Shown here: positions 34,769 through 46,024 of the stretch, piece by piece
Numbering within the stretch: position 1 is the first letter of the stretch
How the letters are laid out: each line of letters starts with the position of its first letter
NCBI RefSeq assembly: GCF_010389155.1
Contig: NC_057766.1
Coordinates: 1,364,001-1,428,000, forward strand
Reading direction: 5' to 3'
Source of the DNA: Erigeron canadensis
Taxonomy: Eukaryota; Streptophyta; Magnoliopsida; Asterales; Asteraceae
DNA: 64,000 nt
Position numbers and translations under genes: made by a program
Notes under the pieces: generated by a model
Database searches by the model: none
Seen by the model: only the letters and a program-made list of their open reading frames with translations
What the model was told of the DNA's origin: nothing

Positions 34769-37700
34769 TTATTCATCCAAACCTATGTCAGTAGGATTTT
34801 CTGAAGAAAATTCAGAAGAGGTAGGCTCTATAGAGAGAGCATCTACCAGAGTGAGGTGATTTCCTACTGAGACAGGGATAGGATTTTCCTCATTTGAGGG
34901 CAAGATGCTGGTTTCATTGCTATGTACGTAAGCAAAGCTGCTCACAACTTCAGGAGCACTGTATTCAACCAGCATTGAGGGTTGCCCCCATGCATTTGAA
35001 ACAACCCTTTGAGAATGGGGAATTTCAATGCGCTGAGCAGCAATGTAGTCAGCAATACTTGTAGTTGTGTAAGAGGAAGAGTCACTGATAACAGGTTCAG
35101 TAGAGAGGTTCTCACTGATCCTGTTAGAAGAGGAAGATGTTTCAGCAGCTGAAGGGATTTTAGGTTCATATACAGCTGCTGGAGCATCTTTAGGACAGAA
35201 TAGAACACATTCAGAAGCAACATGTCCTCTACTGCAACAGAGATAACATTTATTGTCAGAGGAATTGCCATGACTTTGAATGAGAAAATCCCTCAGTTGA
35301 GATGAAAGATCATTCACTCGCTGAGTGAGTTCATTTATTTGAGGAGAAGAGGAAAAGGAAGTCTTGCTCTTTTGCTTAGACTTGGACTTATTTCTTTGTC
35401 TAGCCATAGGAGGGGGCATTTGAGGAACAGGACCAAGTATGGAGTCACAATTTTGATTTTGAGAAGGCAAATGTCCTCTAATCGTGGTCCATGCTTGCTT
35501 CCTAGCAGGGTGAGAAGAGGAGGAACCCTGCTGAGGCAGATTCTTATGAATAGGAGTAGAGGATCTGACTTGTCGCTTTGGAGTGATTGACCTCATTTGC
35601 CTATGAGGTAGATACTCGTTGAAAATAGAGGATTGACAGTGCTGAGAGGGCACTTGTCCTCTTTGAGGAGTAATAGATCTAGTTTGTTGATGCGGCAAGT
35701 TTCCTCGTTGCGGTGTTATAGGTCTTACCTGCTGATTAGGGAAGTGTCCTCGCTGAGGAGTGTCTGATCTGTTCAGAGAGGGCTGTCTTCCCCTTTTTGG
35801 AGTTACATGCCTAAGATTTGCTTTTGAGGACAAGGAATGAGATACATCAGCATATACCCCCTTTGTGGGAGGTACCTGCTGGTGTCTTTCATCAGCGAAC
35901 CTGACCCCTTTCTTTACTTGATCTAACTTAGTACGAGAAGGTTCAAGTTGAGATTTAGCACCAGAATTTTGATTACTGACATGATGGTCCTGCTGAGGGA
36001 GACCATAGTCATATGGAGCAGCAATGGTGCTTCTTTTAAAAGGCTCAGCACCTTTTAAAATTAGAGGCTGAGGAGTAATAGGTACATACCCATCACTTGA
36101 GATATCTCCTTTGAAGGTTCTTGGAGGAGAATTTTGCACTCTCCCTTCATGTGGCAGCATGCCAACAATAGGGAGATGGGAGAACATGTTAGATGTACTG
36201 GTAGAAGTATTAGTACGTTTAACATTTATAGAAGAGGGATCACAAGAGGATGCTGAAGAATTGGTGTCTATCTCAGAGTGATAGTCATTTTGTCCTTTGA
36301 CAAAATACTTCTTCATTTCATCCAATGAGTTGGAAGTCGAACAAGATGGAGGAAGGGATACTTCAGGTTTTACATCATCTTTAAAGGAGTCAGCGATGGA
36401 GGCAGCAGCATCAAAATTGCCACCAATAACTGCTTGTACTTGAGCAGGAACTTGTTCGCTCAAGCATTGATGATGAAATTTTGAAGCCTTTGACCAGGAG
36501 GTCACAATTTTCTTTAGATTTGAAACTTCAGCCTTGAGAGATACATTCTCAAGTTGAAGTTTTTGAGTTATCAACTCATGAGATTGAAGTTCAACATGAA
36601 CATTTTTCAACTTCATAAGTTTTTCAGATTTTTCACTCAACTCTGCTCCAGCAGAGTTAAGTTTCGATTGAAGTTCAGCACGTAGACTTTCTACGAACTG
36701 AAGATCGCAAGACAAAGACTCGATGATTTTAGTCTTGTCTTGATTTGAAGAGGAGAGAAGAGAGTGTACCTTTTTAACAGTGACGTTCACCCACTGACTT
36801 GAGGAGACTTGATCCTTGGTCAGAGCATCACTGTCAGCAAGTGCCATAAGGCACATAGCATCAACATAATCGTCGTCATCAGAATCATCTGAATCAGCCC
36901 AATCATGTTCCTCGGCAATCAGTCCTTTTGCTGGGACTTTATCCTCTGTTTCAGCAACTTTGGCCTTCAGCTGATAGTATTTGTTTCTATAATCATCAGC
37001 AGATTTGGGAGGATTAATTTTGGAGGTAGCAGGATTGGGCAGGGAGACTCTACACTCCTTCTGATAGTGACCTTTCCTGCCACACCTCCAGCATTCTTCC
37101 TGTGATTTATCAACAGGAGTTTTGAGGGGAGTAATCATTTTTCGATTATTCCACCTTTTAGAGTATTTTCTTCCAGCAACTAGGGCAAAGCCCATGAAGT
37201 CATTAAACATTTCTTGTTTTTCTTCTTCATCCAGCTCACTAATGAGAGTCTGAATTGATGCTGGAAGATTAGAGGTACTGACACCATCATAGAGATCGAT
37301 GGGTTCAGTAGTGACGAGAGCAACAGGGTCAGAAATAGGATGAGAAGGAATACTGACTGTAGAAGAGGAAGAGCCAGCATGCCTTTTGGCATCAGCAGAA
37401 GCTCGAATGTTTTGAGCCAATGCTCTTTCTTCAAATTGAAGAGTACCAAAAAGTTCTTCAAGATCAAAGTCTTGGATTTTCTTCGTTGTACGAAGAGTTT
37501 GTCTTAAGTTTTGCCACTTAAGAGGAAGAGAATCAATGAATTTGTGACATACCTCAAAGTTATCATGGGTAATGCCAACATTTGTCATATCATTGAGCAA
37601 CCCTTTAAAGCGAGTGTAGGTGCTCTCAAGACTTTCATCGGGAAGAGAGAAGAAATTTTCATAAGCTCTTTTTAAGTCAATTTTCTTGATTTTAATGAGG

Positions 37701-38104
37701 TCAGCAGAGCCTTCATAGGTGCTGACCAGTCTATCCCAAACTTCCTTTGAGGAGGGATACTTGATGACCAGTTTCATGATTTCAGTAGGAAGAGTCACTA
37801 TAATCATGTTTTTAAGTCTGGCATCAAGATTTACCAGCTTTCTTTCTTCATCAGTCCATTGAACCTCTGGTTTAACCAGGTCAGTGACAATTTCAGGAGC
37901 TTCAGGTGTAGCTCCTGGAGTCCTTTGGACGTACATCGGCACATATGGGCCCTCATTTAATATGGTCATTAAATAGGGCTCCACACCAGCGATGTGAAGA
38001 AGCATTCTCTCCTTCCAAGACCCAAAATCTTTGGGCTCGAATTTAGGAGGTGTTGACACGTAACCAAAGTCACGTGTATTCACAAGGCTGGGAACAGAAG
38101 ACAT
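34769..38104 (-). CDS. gag: Copia 2 Gag, unusually long, two zinc knuckles
   Basis: Start taken at [16 protein letters not shown] (38104); an in-frame ATG 12 codons upstream (38140, total 1123 residues) is also possible. Numbering from 38140: UBN2/retrotrans_gag-type domain at about 35-260 ([32 protein letters not shown]); knuckle [14 protein letters not shown] at about 347; acidic stretch; coiled coil at about 440-560; S/P-rich region with repeated ITPQRG/TPKR motifs at about 770-850; second knuckle [14 protein letters not shown] at about 964; acidic C-terminus ending DIGLDE. The length is well above usual Copia Gag sizes. Copia 3 gag shows the same two-knuckle, TPKR/TPQR-rich plan. Presumed to form the particle and bind element RNA. 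Confidence 0.9.
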   Translation of the reverse strand: MSSVPSLVNTRDFGYVSTPPKFEPKDFGSWKERMLLHIAGVEPYLMTILNEGPYVPMYVQRTPGATPEAPEIVTDLVKPEVQWTDEERKLVNLDARLKNMIIVTLPTEIMKLVIKYPSSKEVWDRLVSTYEGSADLIKIKKIDLKRAYENFFSLPDESLESTYTRFKGLLNDMTNVGITHDNFEVCHKFIDSLPLKWQNLRQTLRTTKKIQDFDLEELFGTLQFEERALAQNIRASADAKRHAGSSSSTVSIPSHPISDPVALVTTEPIDLYDGVSTSNLPASIQTLISELDEEEKQEMFNDFMGFALVAGRKYSKRWNNRKMITPLKTPVDKSQEECWRCGRKGHYQKECRVSLPNPATSKINPPKSADDYRNKYYQLKAKVAETEDKVPAKGLIAEEHDWADSDDSDDDDYVDAMCLMALADSDALTKDQVSSSQWVNVTVKKVHSLLSSSNQDKTKIIESLSCDLQFVESLRAELQSKLNSAGAELSEKSEKLMKLKNVHVELQSHELITQKLQLENVSLKAEVSNLKKIVTSWSKASKFHHQCLSEQVPAQVQAVIGGNFDAAASIADSFKDDVKPEVSLPPSCSTSNSLDEMKKYFVKGQNDYHSEIDTNSSASSCDPSSINVKRTNTSTSTSNMFSHLPIVGMLPHEGRVQNSPPRTFKGDISSDGYVPITPQPLILKGAEPFKRSTIAAPYDYGLPQQDHHVSNQNSGAKSQLEPSRTKLDQVKKGVRFADERHQQVPPTKGVYADVSHSLSSKANLRHVTPKRGRQPSLNRSDTPQRGHFPNQQVRPITPQRGNLPHQQTRSITPQRGQVPSQHCQSSIFNEYLPHRQMRSITPKRQVRSSTPIHKNLPQQGSSSSHPARKQAWTTIRGHLPSQNQNCDSILGPVPQMPPPMARQRNKSKSKQKSKTSFSSSPQINELTQRVNDLSSQLRDFLIQSHGNSSDNKCYLCCSRGHVASECVLFCPKDAPAAVYEPKIPSAAETSSSSNRISENLSTEPVISDSSSYTTTSIADYIAAQRIEIPHSQRVVSNAWGQPSMLVEYSAPEVVSSFAYVHSNETSILPSNEENPIPVSVGNHLTLVDALSIEPTSSEFSSENPTDIGLDE

Positions 38105-38181
38105 AGTTCTTGTTAAAAAGTAATTTTTGAATGTAAACAAAAGAGGGCAAACAGATCTTGTTCCAATGAATTAGGAACGGT

Positions 38182-38194
38182 GGCTCTGATACCA
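38182..38194 (-). other. Copia 2 primer binding site, initiator tRNA-Met
   Basis: Minus strand TGGTATCAGAGCC, two bases from the 5' LTR end. Confidence 0.92.
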
Positions 38195-38196
38195 CT

Positions 38197-38865
38197 TGAT
38201 GGTCCACGAATGCACTTCTAATGTTTAATTTAGTATACAAGAAAGAAAGTAATCAAGAAGGTAAGTAAATAACAAGAACAATGTTCAGTTCAATTGTAAT
38301 ACATCAATGCAAGGATAATCATATGTATCATTGATTAAACGATGAATACATGGTTGATCTTACACTTGACTTACACGAATACAAAAGAACAAAGATAATT
38401 GCTAAGTTTAGACAGATAAGAAAAACTTAAGCAATTACAAGTGATATGCACTTTTAGACGGCCAGACGCACTTGACACAATGTGGCTGTGTTGCTTTATA
38501 TAGGGGAAGACTTGAATCAACACAGCCTGCTTTGATTGTGACTTGATGATGGTTGTCGACTTCCAATTGGCTCATGGTACTTGAATCATGTGCCTATTGT
38601 TTTCTATACCAAAACGGGTAAGAGAGAGAGAGAACTCTTGTTTTGGTCCCAACCTGTACATTTACCATTCTAGGCAAATTACAGTTAGTTAACCACCATG
38701 TGACCTTTTTGTCTTTACGTAGTTTGAATATTTCCCGCCAAGACCATCTTAGGTCAGCATGCATCCCGCTGAAGACGTTTCTTCATCTGCTGACAAATTG
38801 TTAGGAGACTTGCTGACGACATGTGTCAATTTTCAAGTCTCCTTCAGCGAATCTCAGACTTAACA
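38197..38865 (-). repeat. Copia 2, 5' LTR
   Basis: 669 bp, no difference seen from 25819-26487. Promoter TATATAAA on the minus strand at 38495-38502. Confidence 0.93.
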
Positions 38866-39708
38866 AAGATCTACGAGAAGAAATATCCGACCCATGACCT
38901 AGAATTGAGAGTTGTAGTATTTGCTTTGAAATGTTAGAGGCATTACTTGTATGGCACCAAGAGCGCGATCTATACCGATCACCAAAGCCTTCAACACATT
39001 TTCACTCAAAGTGACCTGAACATGAGGCAAAGAAGGTGGCTTGAGCTGTTTAGTGATTATGATTGCGTTATCCGGTATCATCCGGGTAAAACAAATGTGG
39101 TAGCCGATGCTTTGAGTCAAAAGGAACGTATGAAGCCAAGACGAGTTAAAGCCATGAGCTTCACTGTATTAAGGAGTGTTCGTGACTCCATTATTGAAGC
39201 TCAAAAATTGGCAACTAGACCGGAGAACTTCACTGATGAAGCCTTACATGGTCTGGAAGAACAATTTGATAGGAAGAATGATAATCGATTGTATTTTGTT
39301 GATCGATTATGGATCCCCATTCTTGGAGGATGGCGATTGAAATTGATGGATGAAGCTGATAAGTTGGCTTACTCGGTTCACCCGGGTTCCGACAAGATGT
39401 ATTTTGGATTGAGAGACTTGTATTGGTGGCCGGGAATGAAGACGGACATTGCTAGGTATGTTAGTCAATGCCTCACTTCTTTACAAGTGAAAACCGATCA
39501 CAAGAAACCACCGGGCTTACTAGTCCAACCGGTAACATCGGTGTGGAATGGGAAGAAATTGCTATGGACTTCATCACGAATCTACCAAGGACGAGTAGTG
39601 GTCGAGACACCATTTGGGTGATAATTGACCGGTTGACTAAGTCGGCTCACTTCTTAGCCATCCAGGAAGATGATAAATTTGACACCATAGCACGTTTGTA
39701 CATCAAAG
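38866..39708 (+). pseudogene. pol: Gypsy RNase H end and integrase start
   Basis: After Copia 2 the Gypsy protein resumes as KIYEKKYPTHDLELRVVVFALK, then a TAG (38935-38937) at a position normally Trp. RNase H continues YGTKSAIYTDHQSLQHIF to NVVADALSQK. The integrase zinc segment is HPGSDKMYFGLRDLYWWPGM to CLTSLQVKTDHKKPPGL (second Cys replaced). A frame change near 39530 leads to WEEIAMDFITNLPRTSSGRDTIWVIIDRLTKSAHF, the core with its first Asp. The MITE interrupts at 39709. Confidence 0.8.
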
Positions 39709-40007
39709 TAGGGATGAGCAAAAGACCCGTCGACCCGTGCCCGACCCGGAACCGGCCCGAACTGACTGGCCCAGAACCCTAACGAGTCGGGTCACGGGTC
39801 ACGTTTTTGGTGCTTTCGGGGGTCACGGGTTGGACGGGTCGGGCCGGGTGAAGGTAAAAACCAAAAAAACGTGAAGGAAATCCGCGACCCGCCCGAACCC
39901 GACCCGACCCGAACTGACCCGGACCTTCACGGTCCGGGTCACGGGTCACGTTTTCATGCTCTCGCGGGTCGCGGGTTGGGCCGGGTTTTGACCCGTGCAC
40001 ATCCTTA
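39709..40007. mobile_element. hAT-type MITE, 299 bp
   Basis: Terminal sequences TAGGGATGAGCA and, reverse-complemented from the right, TAAGGATGTGCA form terminal inverted repeats. An 8-bp target duplication CATCAAAG flanks it (39701-39708 and 40008-40015), the hAT hallmark, and integrase resumes as YIKEVISKHGVP. The interior is much more GC-rich than its surroundings, built from CCGACCCG/CGGGTC motifs with an internal direct repeat of about 70 bp (GGGTCACGGGTCACGTTTT). No transposase. Confidence 0.85.
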
Positions 40008-40957
40008 CATCAAAGAGGTGATATCCAAGCATGGAGTGCCGATTTCCGTGATATCTGATCGGGATGCCTGATTTACTTCAAAATTTTGGAACGCGTTCCA
40101 GAATTCTATGGGTACTCGTCTCGGTTTGAGTACGGCGTTCCACCTGAAAACTGATGGTCAGAGTGAAAGAACGATTCAAAGATTAGAAGATATGTTAAGA
40201 GCTTGTGCCATTGATTTTGGTGGTAATTGGGATGTACATCTTCTTTTGGTTGAATTCTCCTACAATAATAGTTATCATGCTACCATTGGAATGGCCCCAT
40301 TTAAGGCATTATAAGGGAGAGATTGTAGGTCACTGCTAGCTTGGGCGGAAGTTGGTGAAAACCAACTTGTTGGGCCCGAAATTGTCATTGAAACGACCAA
40401 GGTGATCTCACAAATCAAAGAGAAGTTGAGAGTGTCCCGCGAAAGGCAAATGAAATATGCAAACGTTAGACGAAGACCTCTCGAATTTGAAGTTGGTGAT
40501 TATGTCTTGTTAAAAGTGACCCCGTGGAAAGGTGTGGTTCGTTTTGTGAAACGTGGCAAGTTGGACCCGAGATAAATTGGCCCATTTAAAATCCTAGAAC
40601 GAATTGGCCCGGTAGCTTATCGATTGGAACTTCCTCAAACCGTGAGTGGAGTTCATAATGTTTTCCATGTTTATAATCTTAGGAAGTGTTTGGCCGATCC
40701 AACACTTCACTTAGGAAGTGTTTGGCCGATCCAACACTTCACGTGCCTCTTGAAGAAATCCGTGTTGATAAAACGTTGAAATTTGTGGAAGAACTGATTG
40801 AAATTCTAGACCAGGTACTAGTAGGCTTAAGAACACCCAGTATACACTTGTTAAAGTGAGATGGCAAGCTAAACGTGAACCCGAGATTACTTGGGAACGT
40901 GAAGATTCTATGAAGGCCAAGTATCCTCATTTGTTTAACGAGTCTAATTGGATTTGA
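40008..40957 (+). pseudogene. pol: Gypsy integrase C-terminal half and chromodomain-like tail
   Basis: YIKEVISKHGVPISVISDRDA continues the integrase catalytic core, followed by a TGA (40069-40071) at a normally Arg position. Then [33 protein letters not shown] with the catalytic Glu region, and GDYVLLKVTPWKGVVRFVKRGKL of the C-terminal module. A 32-bp tandem duplication (units at 40681 and 40713) breaks the frame. Downstream, the chromodomain-like segment VRWQAKREPEITWEREDSM is readable by shifting frame, ending near 40957. This tail marks a chromovirus. Confidence 0.78.
40681..40744 (+). repeat. 32-bp tandem duplication
   Basis: Two adjacent 32-bp units starting AGGAAGTGTTTGGCC at 40681 and 40713, each with inverted arms GAAGTGTT/AACACTTC. 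32 is not a multiple of three, so it shifts the integrase frame. Confidence 0.88.
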
Positions 40958-40978
40958 ATTTCGGGACGAAATTCCTTT

Positions 40979-40991
40979 AACGGGGGAATAA
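40979..40991 (+). other. Gypsy polypurine tract
   Basis: AACGGGGGAATAA, immediately before TGTAACA of LTR C. Confidence 0.8.
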
Positions 40992-43318
40992 TGTAACATT
41001 TGCCAAATTTGACTATTTGACTCGAAATTTAATGTAAATGATTTTTATGAATTTATGTGATTATTGAACGTATAGTTGAATTGAAATGAAACGTGGACTT
41101 TGTTTATTCTTACGGAAATGTTTTGACGTTTAAATGATTAAGGTTTAGCTATTTGTCAGAATTAGCGGAGCGGGAGCCCATGTTTTAGACCCTAAGGCCG
41201 GCCCCCTAATCAATCACCCCCTCCCCCTATAATCATTCTTTCCTTCTTCCCTTAATCTCCTTTCTCCCCTCCTTCAAAAAGTCAACTTTTTGAGCATCAA
41301 ATCCTGGAACATTAGTGTTGTTTCAAGCAAGATTAGTTCAAGATTTAGCATCATCTTCATTATCTACATAGCATATCAAAGATTTAGAGTTCAAGAACAA
41401 GAAAATCTTCATTTTTAGTCAAATTCGGAATTTAAGGTTGACCTATTTCTAGTCAAATCTAAATGATTTTGAGTATTGAATCGAGTCAAAAACAGATTTG
41501 GGTCATATAGGGTTTTGAAATGGGTCATGAATGATTTTGGAGAAGAAATGATGTTATGAATTGAAATTAAGATGTGGGTTATGTTTATTGATGTTGATAT
41601 ATGTTTGTGTAAACTTCAAAATGAGTTGTAAACCTTCTTTAGTCTATTTTGAGGTGAAAAATGAAGTTTAGGTGGTGTTTGGGTTGATTTAGCTCAAGAA
41701 CAAGTGTGCAGGCCGTCTTTGTTTCTGGCCCATCGTCCCGCACTCCCATGACCACCGTCCCGCACTGTGGTCTGGAAATGCATGTTTCACCGTCTTGCAC
41801 ACCGTAACACAGAGGTGCCCACCGTCTGGCCACCGTAAAGCTTTTCTAGCTTTTCTAGGAGACCGTCCCACACTGTCGAGCCACCGTCTGACACCGTGGC
41901 TTAGATTTTTAGTTTTTCAAACGTTAATAACTTTTGAACCAAAAGTCCGTTTTTAATGTATGACCTATCGTTCGAATCGTCTGAGAGTCTACTTTATCAT
42001 GGTGTAATCCTCATATCTTATACCCAGTTTCATTTTTAAAAATGTCGTAATAAAGTGTCTTTGTTTACATTCGGTTGAACTATTAAGACACTTGAGGGTT
42101 GTAACGTAACCGAGTTGAGTCCCAATTGTCCCATAAGGCTATTTTACTCTTCTAAAACCTAGATAGGGTTTGACACATGAATTGTAATGTATATGTTTAT
42201 AGGTGGTGAACGCGAAGCGATTGTTGGACGCTGAAATGTGTACATGTTTGTTGATTGATTGTTTGGGTAACGCATTGACTTGTTGCTCAGTTAATTATGA
42301 TTTCATTTATGAATACTTGCTTTGCTCTGGATAGTTGTCCATACATGGAAGACAATTATACTTTTTATGAATAGTAGATGTGGTGGGAAGGCTGCGGGTG
42401 ACCCTATATATAAGCATCGATGATTCCTTTAAAGTAAAATTGTAAGAAGTGTATGTGCATCGTATTGTTTGGTTGATTCACGTTGTTATGATATGGACCG
42501 AGATGTCATTTGCTTATCTGTTGATTGTTGAATTGTTGATCTGATTGATTGTATGATTGAATTGGTGATGTGGACTTGTTAGCGCATTATTGATTATATA
42601 AGTCGCACCGTTAGCGCAGTATTGATTATATAAGTCGCACCGCTAGCGCAATATATTTATATGTAAGTCGCGCCGTTAGCGCATTATTAATTGTTAACTA
42701 TGTAAGTCGCACCTTTAGCGCCTTAGTAACATTAATTATGTAAGACGCGCCGCTGTGAAACGTTGTTGATCTTGAATGTTATGGAACGTTGTTGAATGTT
42801 ATATGGAATCGTTGTTGTTGAACGTTGACTTGTATTGAATTGTGATAATGTGAAACCTTTTAAGTTTTCCTTGGATATGATTAGTTAATCTAATCTTCGC
42901 TTATTGTTAACGGTTTTCATCCCGACACGTTTGTTCCTTGTTACTTGTCTCTACCAACTCACCAACTTTATGTTGACGCTCTTTAGTACACTTTACAGGT
43001 AATCAGGTTAATCATAGACAAAATGGATGATTGTATGCTTTCATTGCTAGAATTGGACTTGCTTCGGACTTTCTGGATCCGTGATCCTTATTACCCTTTA
43101 ATGGGTTATGCTTAGGATCGACTACTATCTTTGAATACTCTCTTTTATCATTGATTGAACATGTACTTTTGATTGGTGTTGATGATTGTATACATTTGAG
43201 CGAGTTTATGGATTGTTTCAATCTTATGTTTGCATATAGTTTGACTCTACATAATTTCCCTGTCGTACTGTGCTTTTCTAAATGATACCCCATGATTCCT
43301 CCATGTTAGCGTGTTACA
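40992..43318 (+). mobile_element. Tekay-like Gypsy LTR C
   Basis: TGTAACATTTGCC to GTGTTACA, 2327 bp. It follows the polypurine tract of the 9530 element and so acts as its 3' LTR, but is followed directly by a primer site and a second internal region, so it also looks like a 5' LTR. The start matches LTR B closely; part of the middle matches LTR A. Confidence 0.8.
42579..42755 (+). repeat. tandem array in LTR C, about 32 bp unit
   Basis: Five imperfect units around TTAGCGCATTATTGATTATA and TAAGTCGCACCG. Positional counterpart of the arrays in LTRs A and B, with a different unit. Confidence 0.75.
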
Positions 43319-45500
43319 GAATGGTATCAGAGCCATGGTTATAGAGAGCTAGGTGGATTGACCTAGTCTATAGCCATTGCACCCACATTTCATATTAGCA
43401 TGCATGGTTGGAAATTTCGTGTGCAACGTGAACTATATGATGCATGAAAAGTGTTTAAACGGAATTCGTAGGTTACTTGTGATTTGATGACTTGATTGTT
43501 ATGGGACAACTTGATGGACGTACATGATAGTGTCGGGATACACCGTGAATTGTGGAATTGTTGTGATAAACGTTGATGTGTGGAATTTTGGAAGCATTTA
43601 TTATTTGTCCCCTAGCAAAATGAAATGATGGCATTAATGGAGTATAACATTCGATAACCCTAGAGGCGCCTGATCAACAAATCTATGGTTATACTATGTC
43701 ATACAAAGTTAATGATCTCGTGGATTGCACCTCATGGATAAAGTATAGTAGCTACCCCGGTATGCTTAATGAGTGTTGGTTAGGTGGAGGGTTAGCCGCT
43801 GGTACACCCTGTATACATACCCGACCAATACTTAGAGAACATATCGGAACTGAATTTTGACATCAATTCAATATATTAACGGTGTGGAGGGTTAGCCGAT
43901 GGTACACCCTATATACAAACGTTTTTAATGTGTCGAATGTTGAAGTTAAGATTCAGACTATATGCTTTACCCGCCTTGTTAGTGACTTTACCCCTTTATA
44001 TATTTGTATGCTATGGTTTGAAGTTGTGAAATTGATTTGGAATCGAATGAAAACGACGATGCATTGCCCGTTATATGTGAACTTGAATGTTGATTTGAAT
44101 AATTCGGTTGTGGTTAAATTGAAATTGTGTGATTAGTTAGAATGTAAATGAAATGACGATGACATAGTTATTGCCATGATAATATCCCCGTAGAGGTATA
44201 TATTCTTGTAATAGCTGAGGATAGTCAAATATTGGATTGTTTGTTATATGACGGTTAATAGTGAATGTTCATGTGCGAAATGTGAGAATTAACTTGGTAA
44301 CCAAGTACTTATGTTCAAGGAAGGATGGTTAGACTTCGGAGAGCTAACATGAATTATAAACGCCAAAACGAGTGACAGAATCGAGTGAGGTAAGTATCAA
44401 AATGTGTTCCACTAAACGTTGTGCCTTTCTTTAAATGCCCTCCCGATTAATACTCGAAATCCCCCGATGGACCGAGGTACTTGTCATGAGTGTGGTAGTC
44501 AATATCACCACCAAAATAAGTACCCCAAATCTTAACGGTCAACAACAAGAAGCTCAATGACAACTTACTCCTCGTAGAAAACTTTTGCCGTGATTTTGAT
44601 CGAAACTTGTGTTAATCCTAACGTCGTTGAAGGTATTTTTCTTCTCAATAACCAATATGCCATCGTGTTATTTGATTTAGGGCCAACTTTAGCCTCATAT
44701 CCAATGATTTTACTCCATTGATTAATGCTAGTCTTAGCCCGTTGACGTATTATGTTGAACTCGAAATGGTAAATGACGGTTTGTCTAGGGTTAGTCAAAT
44801 TGCACGTAAATGTATCTTAGATTTGAATGACCATTTTTGTTACAAAGATTTGGTCCCCTTTTGACATTGGTAGTTTAGATGTGATTGTTGGTATGGATTG
44901 GATGTCGTCCATTAACGCGGTAATTGAATGTGGAAATAAAATAGTTAGAATACCGTTAGAAAATGGTGAGGAATTAGCGGTCCAAGGTGAAAAGTCCGAG
45001 TCTTGGGAAAGTAAAGTGTATAATGTTAATGTCACCAAGGTTGAATTGAAGACCATACCCGTAGTTAATGAGTTTGCGGATGTATTCCCAGATGACCTAC
45101 TGGGTTTGCCTCCACCTCGTGAACTCGATTTTCGTGTTTATCTTATTCCAAATACTTCTCCCGTGGCCAAGGCACCCTACCGCTTAGCCATGAACAAATT
45201 GCAAGAGTTAGCCACCCAACTCAAAGAACTTCAAGATAATGGTTTCATTCGCCATAGTCAATCGCCTTGGGGCGCACCGGTTTTGCTTGTTACAAAGAAA
45301 GATGGATCGTTTAGGATGTGTATTGATTATAGAAATTGAACAAAGTAACGGTAAAGAATCTTTATCCACTTCCTTGGATTGACGATTTATTTGACCAACT
45401 CCAAGGTGCTCGTTTCTTTTCCAAAATTGATTTGAGGTCGGGTTATCATCAATTGAGGGTTCATGAAGACGACATTCCAAAAACCGTCTTTCGAACGAGA
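43319..45500 (+). pseudogene. second Gypsy internal region, decayed
   Basis: Primer site TGGTATCAGAGCC at 43322-43334. Leader with the 29-base box pair at 43789 and 43889. Gag remnant around 44327 (initial MVR-type start, large deletion). A knuckle-like CHECGSQYHHQNKYP near 44490 has lost a Cys. The protease site has become FDLGPT (Ser lost). From 44827 a 170-codon frame has IGSLDVIVGMDWMSSINAV and RT up to [14 protein letters not shown], then stops; RT sequence continues in another frame to 45500, where Copia 4 enters. The remainder should lie beyond the window. Confidence 0.75.
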
Positions 45501-46024
45501 TGTTAGGTCCAGATTTACTGGACTCGCTCCAGACGAAAATACTGGAGCCCTCTGAAGATTTGTCCAGAAATTATGTGAAGGCCAGTGAACTATTTACTTG
45601 TACAGGAATATGGTGGTTTACCAGATGAGTTCACTGGACTTCACTCCAGTCCAGATCTGTTCTACTGAAGACATTCTCACTGAAGTCAAAGACTAAAGTT
45701 TGAAGAAAGAAGACTGACAAACAGTGGGGCCCACTGACAGTCTTACCAGATCTCCCGACTGGAGACTTGACAGTGTTCTAGACCTTACAAGTCTGAACAC
45801 TGATCACGAGGTATTGACTTTATGCCCTTACACACGTTTACATGGATATTCCTATTGTTCCTTGTAAAAGTTTAATACGTGTGTAAAGGTGGTTGGTTGA
45901 ATGGATGATAGGTCACATCAAAGTGACTTTATTCTTGTACTTTATTCAATGCATTTAAGGAAACTACTTTAGTTCCTTAAATGCACCCAACCATATTTGT
46001 ACGGCTAAAAGAATTAAAATATTA
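45501..46024 (+). repeat. Copia 4, 5' LTR, left part
   Basis: Starts TGTTAGGTCCAGATTTACTG; similar to 13240 on but clearly more diverged than the two Copia 1 LTRs are from each other. Interrupted at 46025. Confidence 0.85.

Larger units (their letters stand above)
25819..38865 (-). mobile_element. Copia element 2: intact three-ORF SIRE-like element
   Basis: 13,047 bp on the minus strand with target duplication AAGAT (25814-25818 and 38866-38870). Both LTRs are 669 bp and I saw no difference between them, so insertion was very recent. Minus-strand order: LTR, initiator-Met primer site, gag (1123 codons), pol (1131 codons), 3 x 106 bp tandem repeat, promoter-like region, ORF3 (about 1254 codons), polypurine tract, LTR. 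All three ORFs are uninterrupted and pol keeps its catalytic motifs. It is the only apparently autonomous element in the window and a candidate for current activity. It splits the Gypsy RNase H. Confidence 0.93.
9530..43318 (+). mobile_element. Tekay-like Ty3/Gypsy element with four nested insertions
   Basis: LTR B (9530-11575), gag, protease, RT, RNase H, integrase with a chromodomain-like tail, and LTR C (40992-43318). Removing Copia 1, the solo LTR at 24277, Copia 2, the MITE at 39709 and their target duplications leaves about 10.06 kb, a normal size for this clade. Each insertion has a perfect target duplication and the protein alignment resumes across it. The element itself shows no target duplication: GTTAG precedes LTR B but GAATG follows LTR C, because LTR C runs into another internal region. 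Coding regions carry several frameshifts and stops, so it is dead. Confidence 0.8.

Noticed and set aside
39779..40071. ORFs rich in Pro, Arg and Asp in the 39.7-40.0 kb region
   Set aside because: Produced by the GC-rich repeats of the MITE and its junction with integrase; not a gene.
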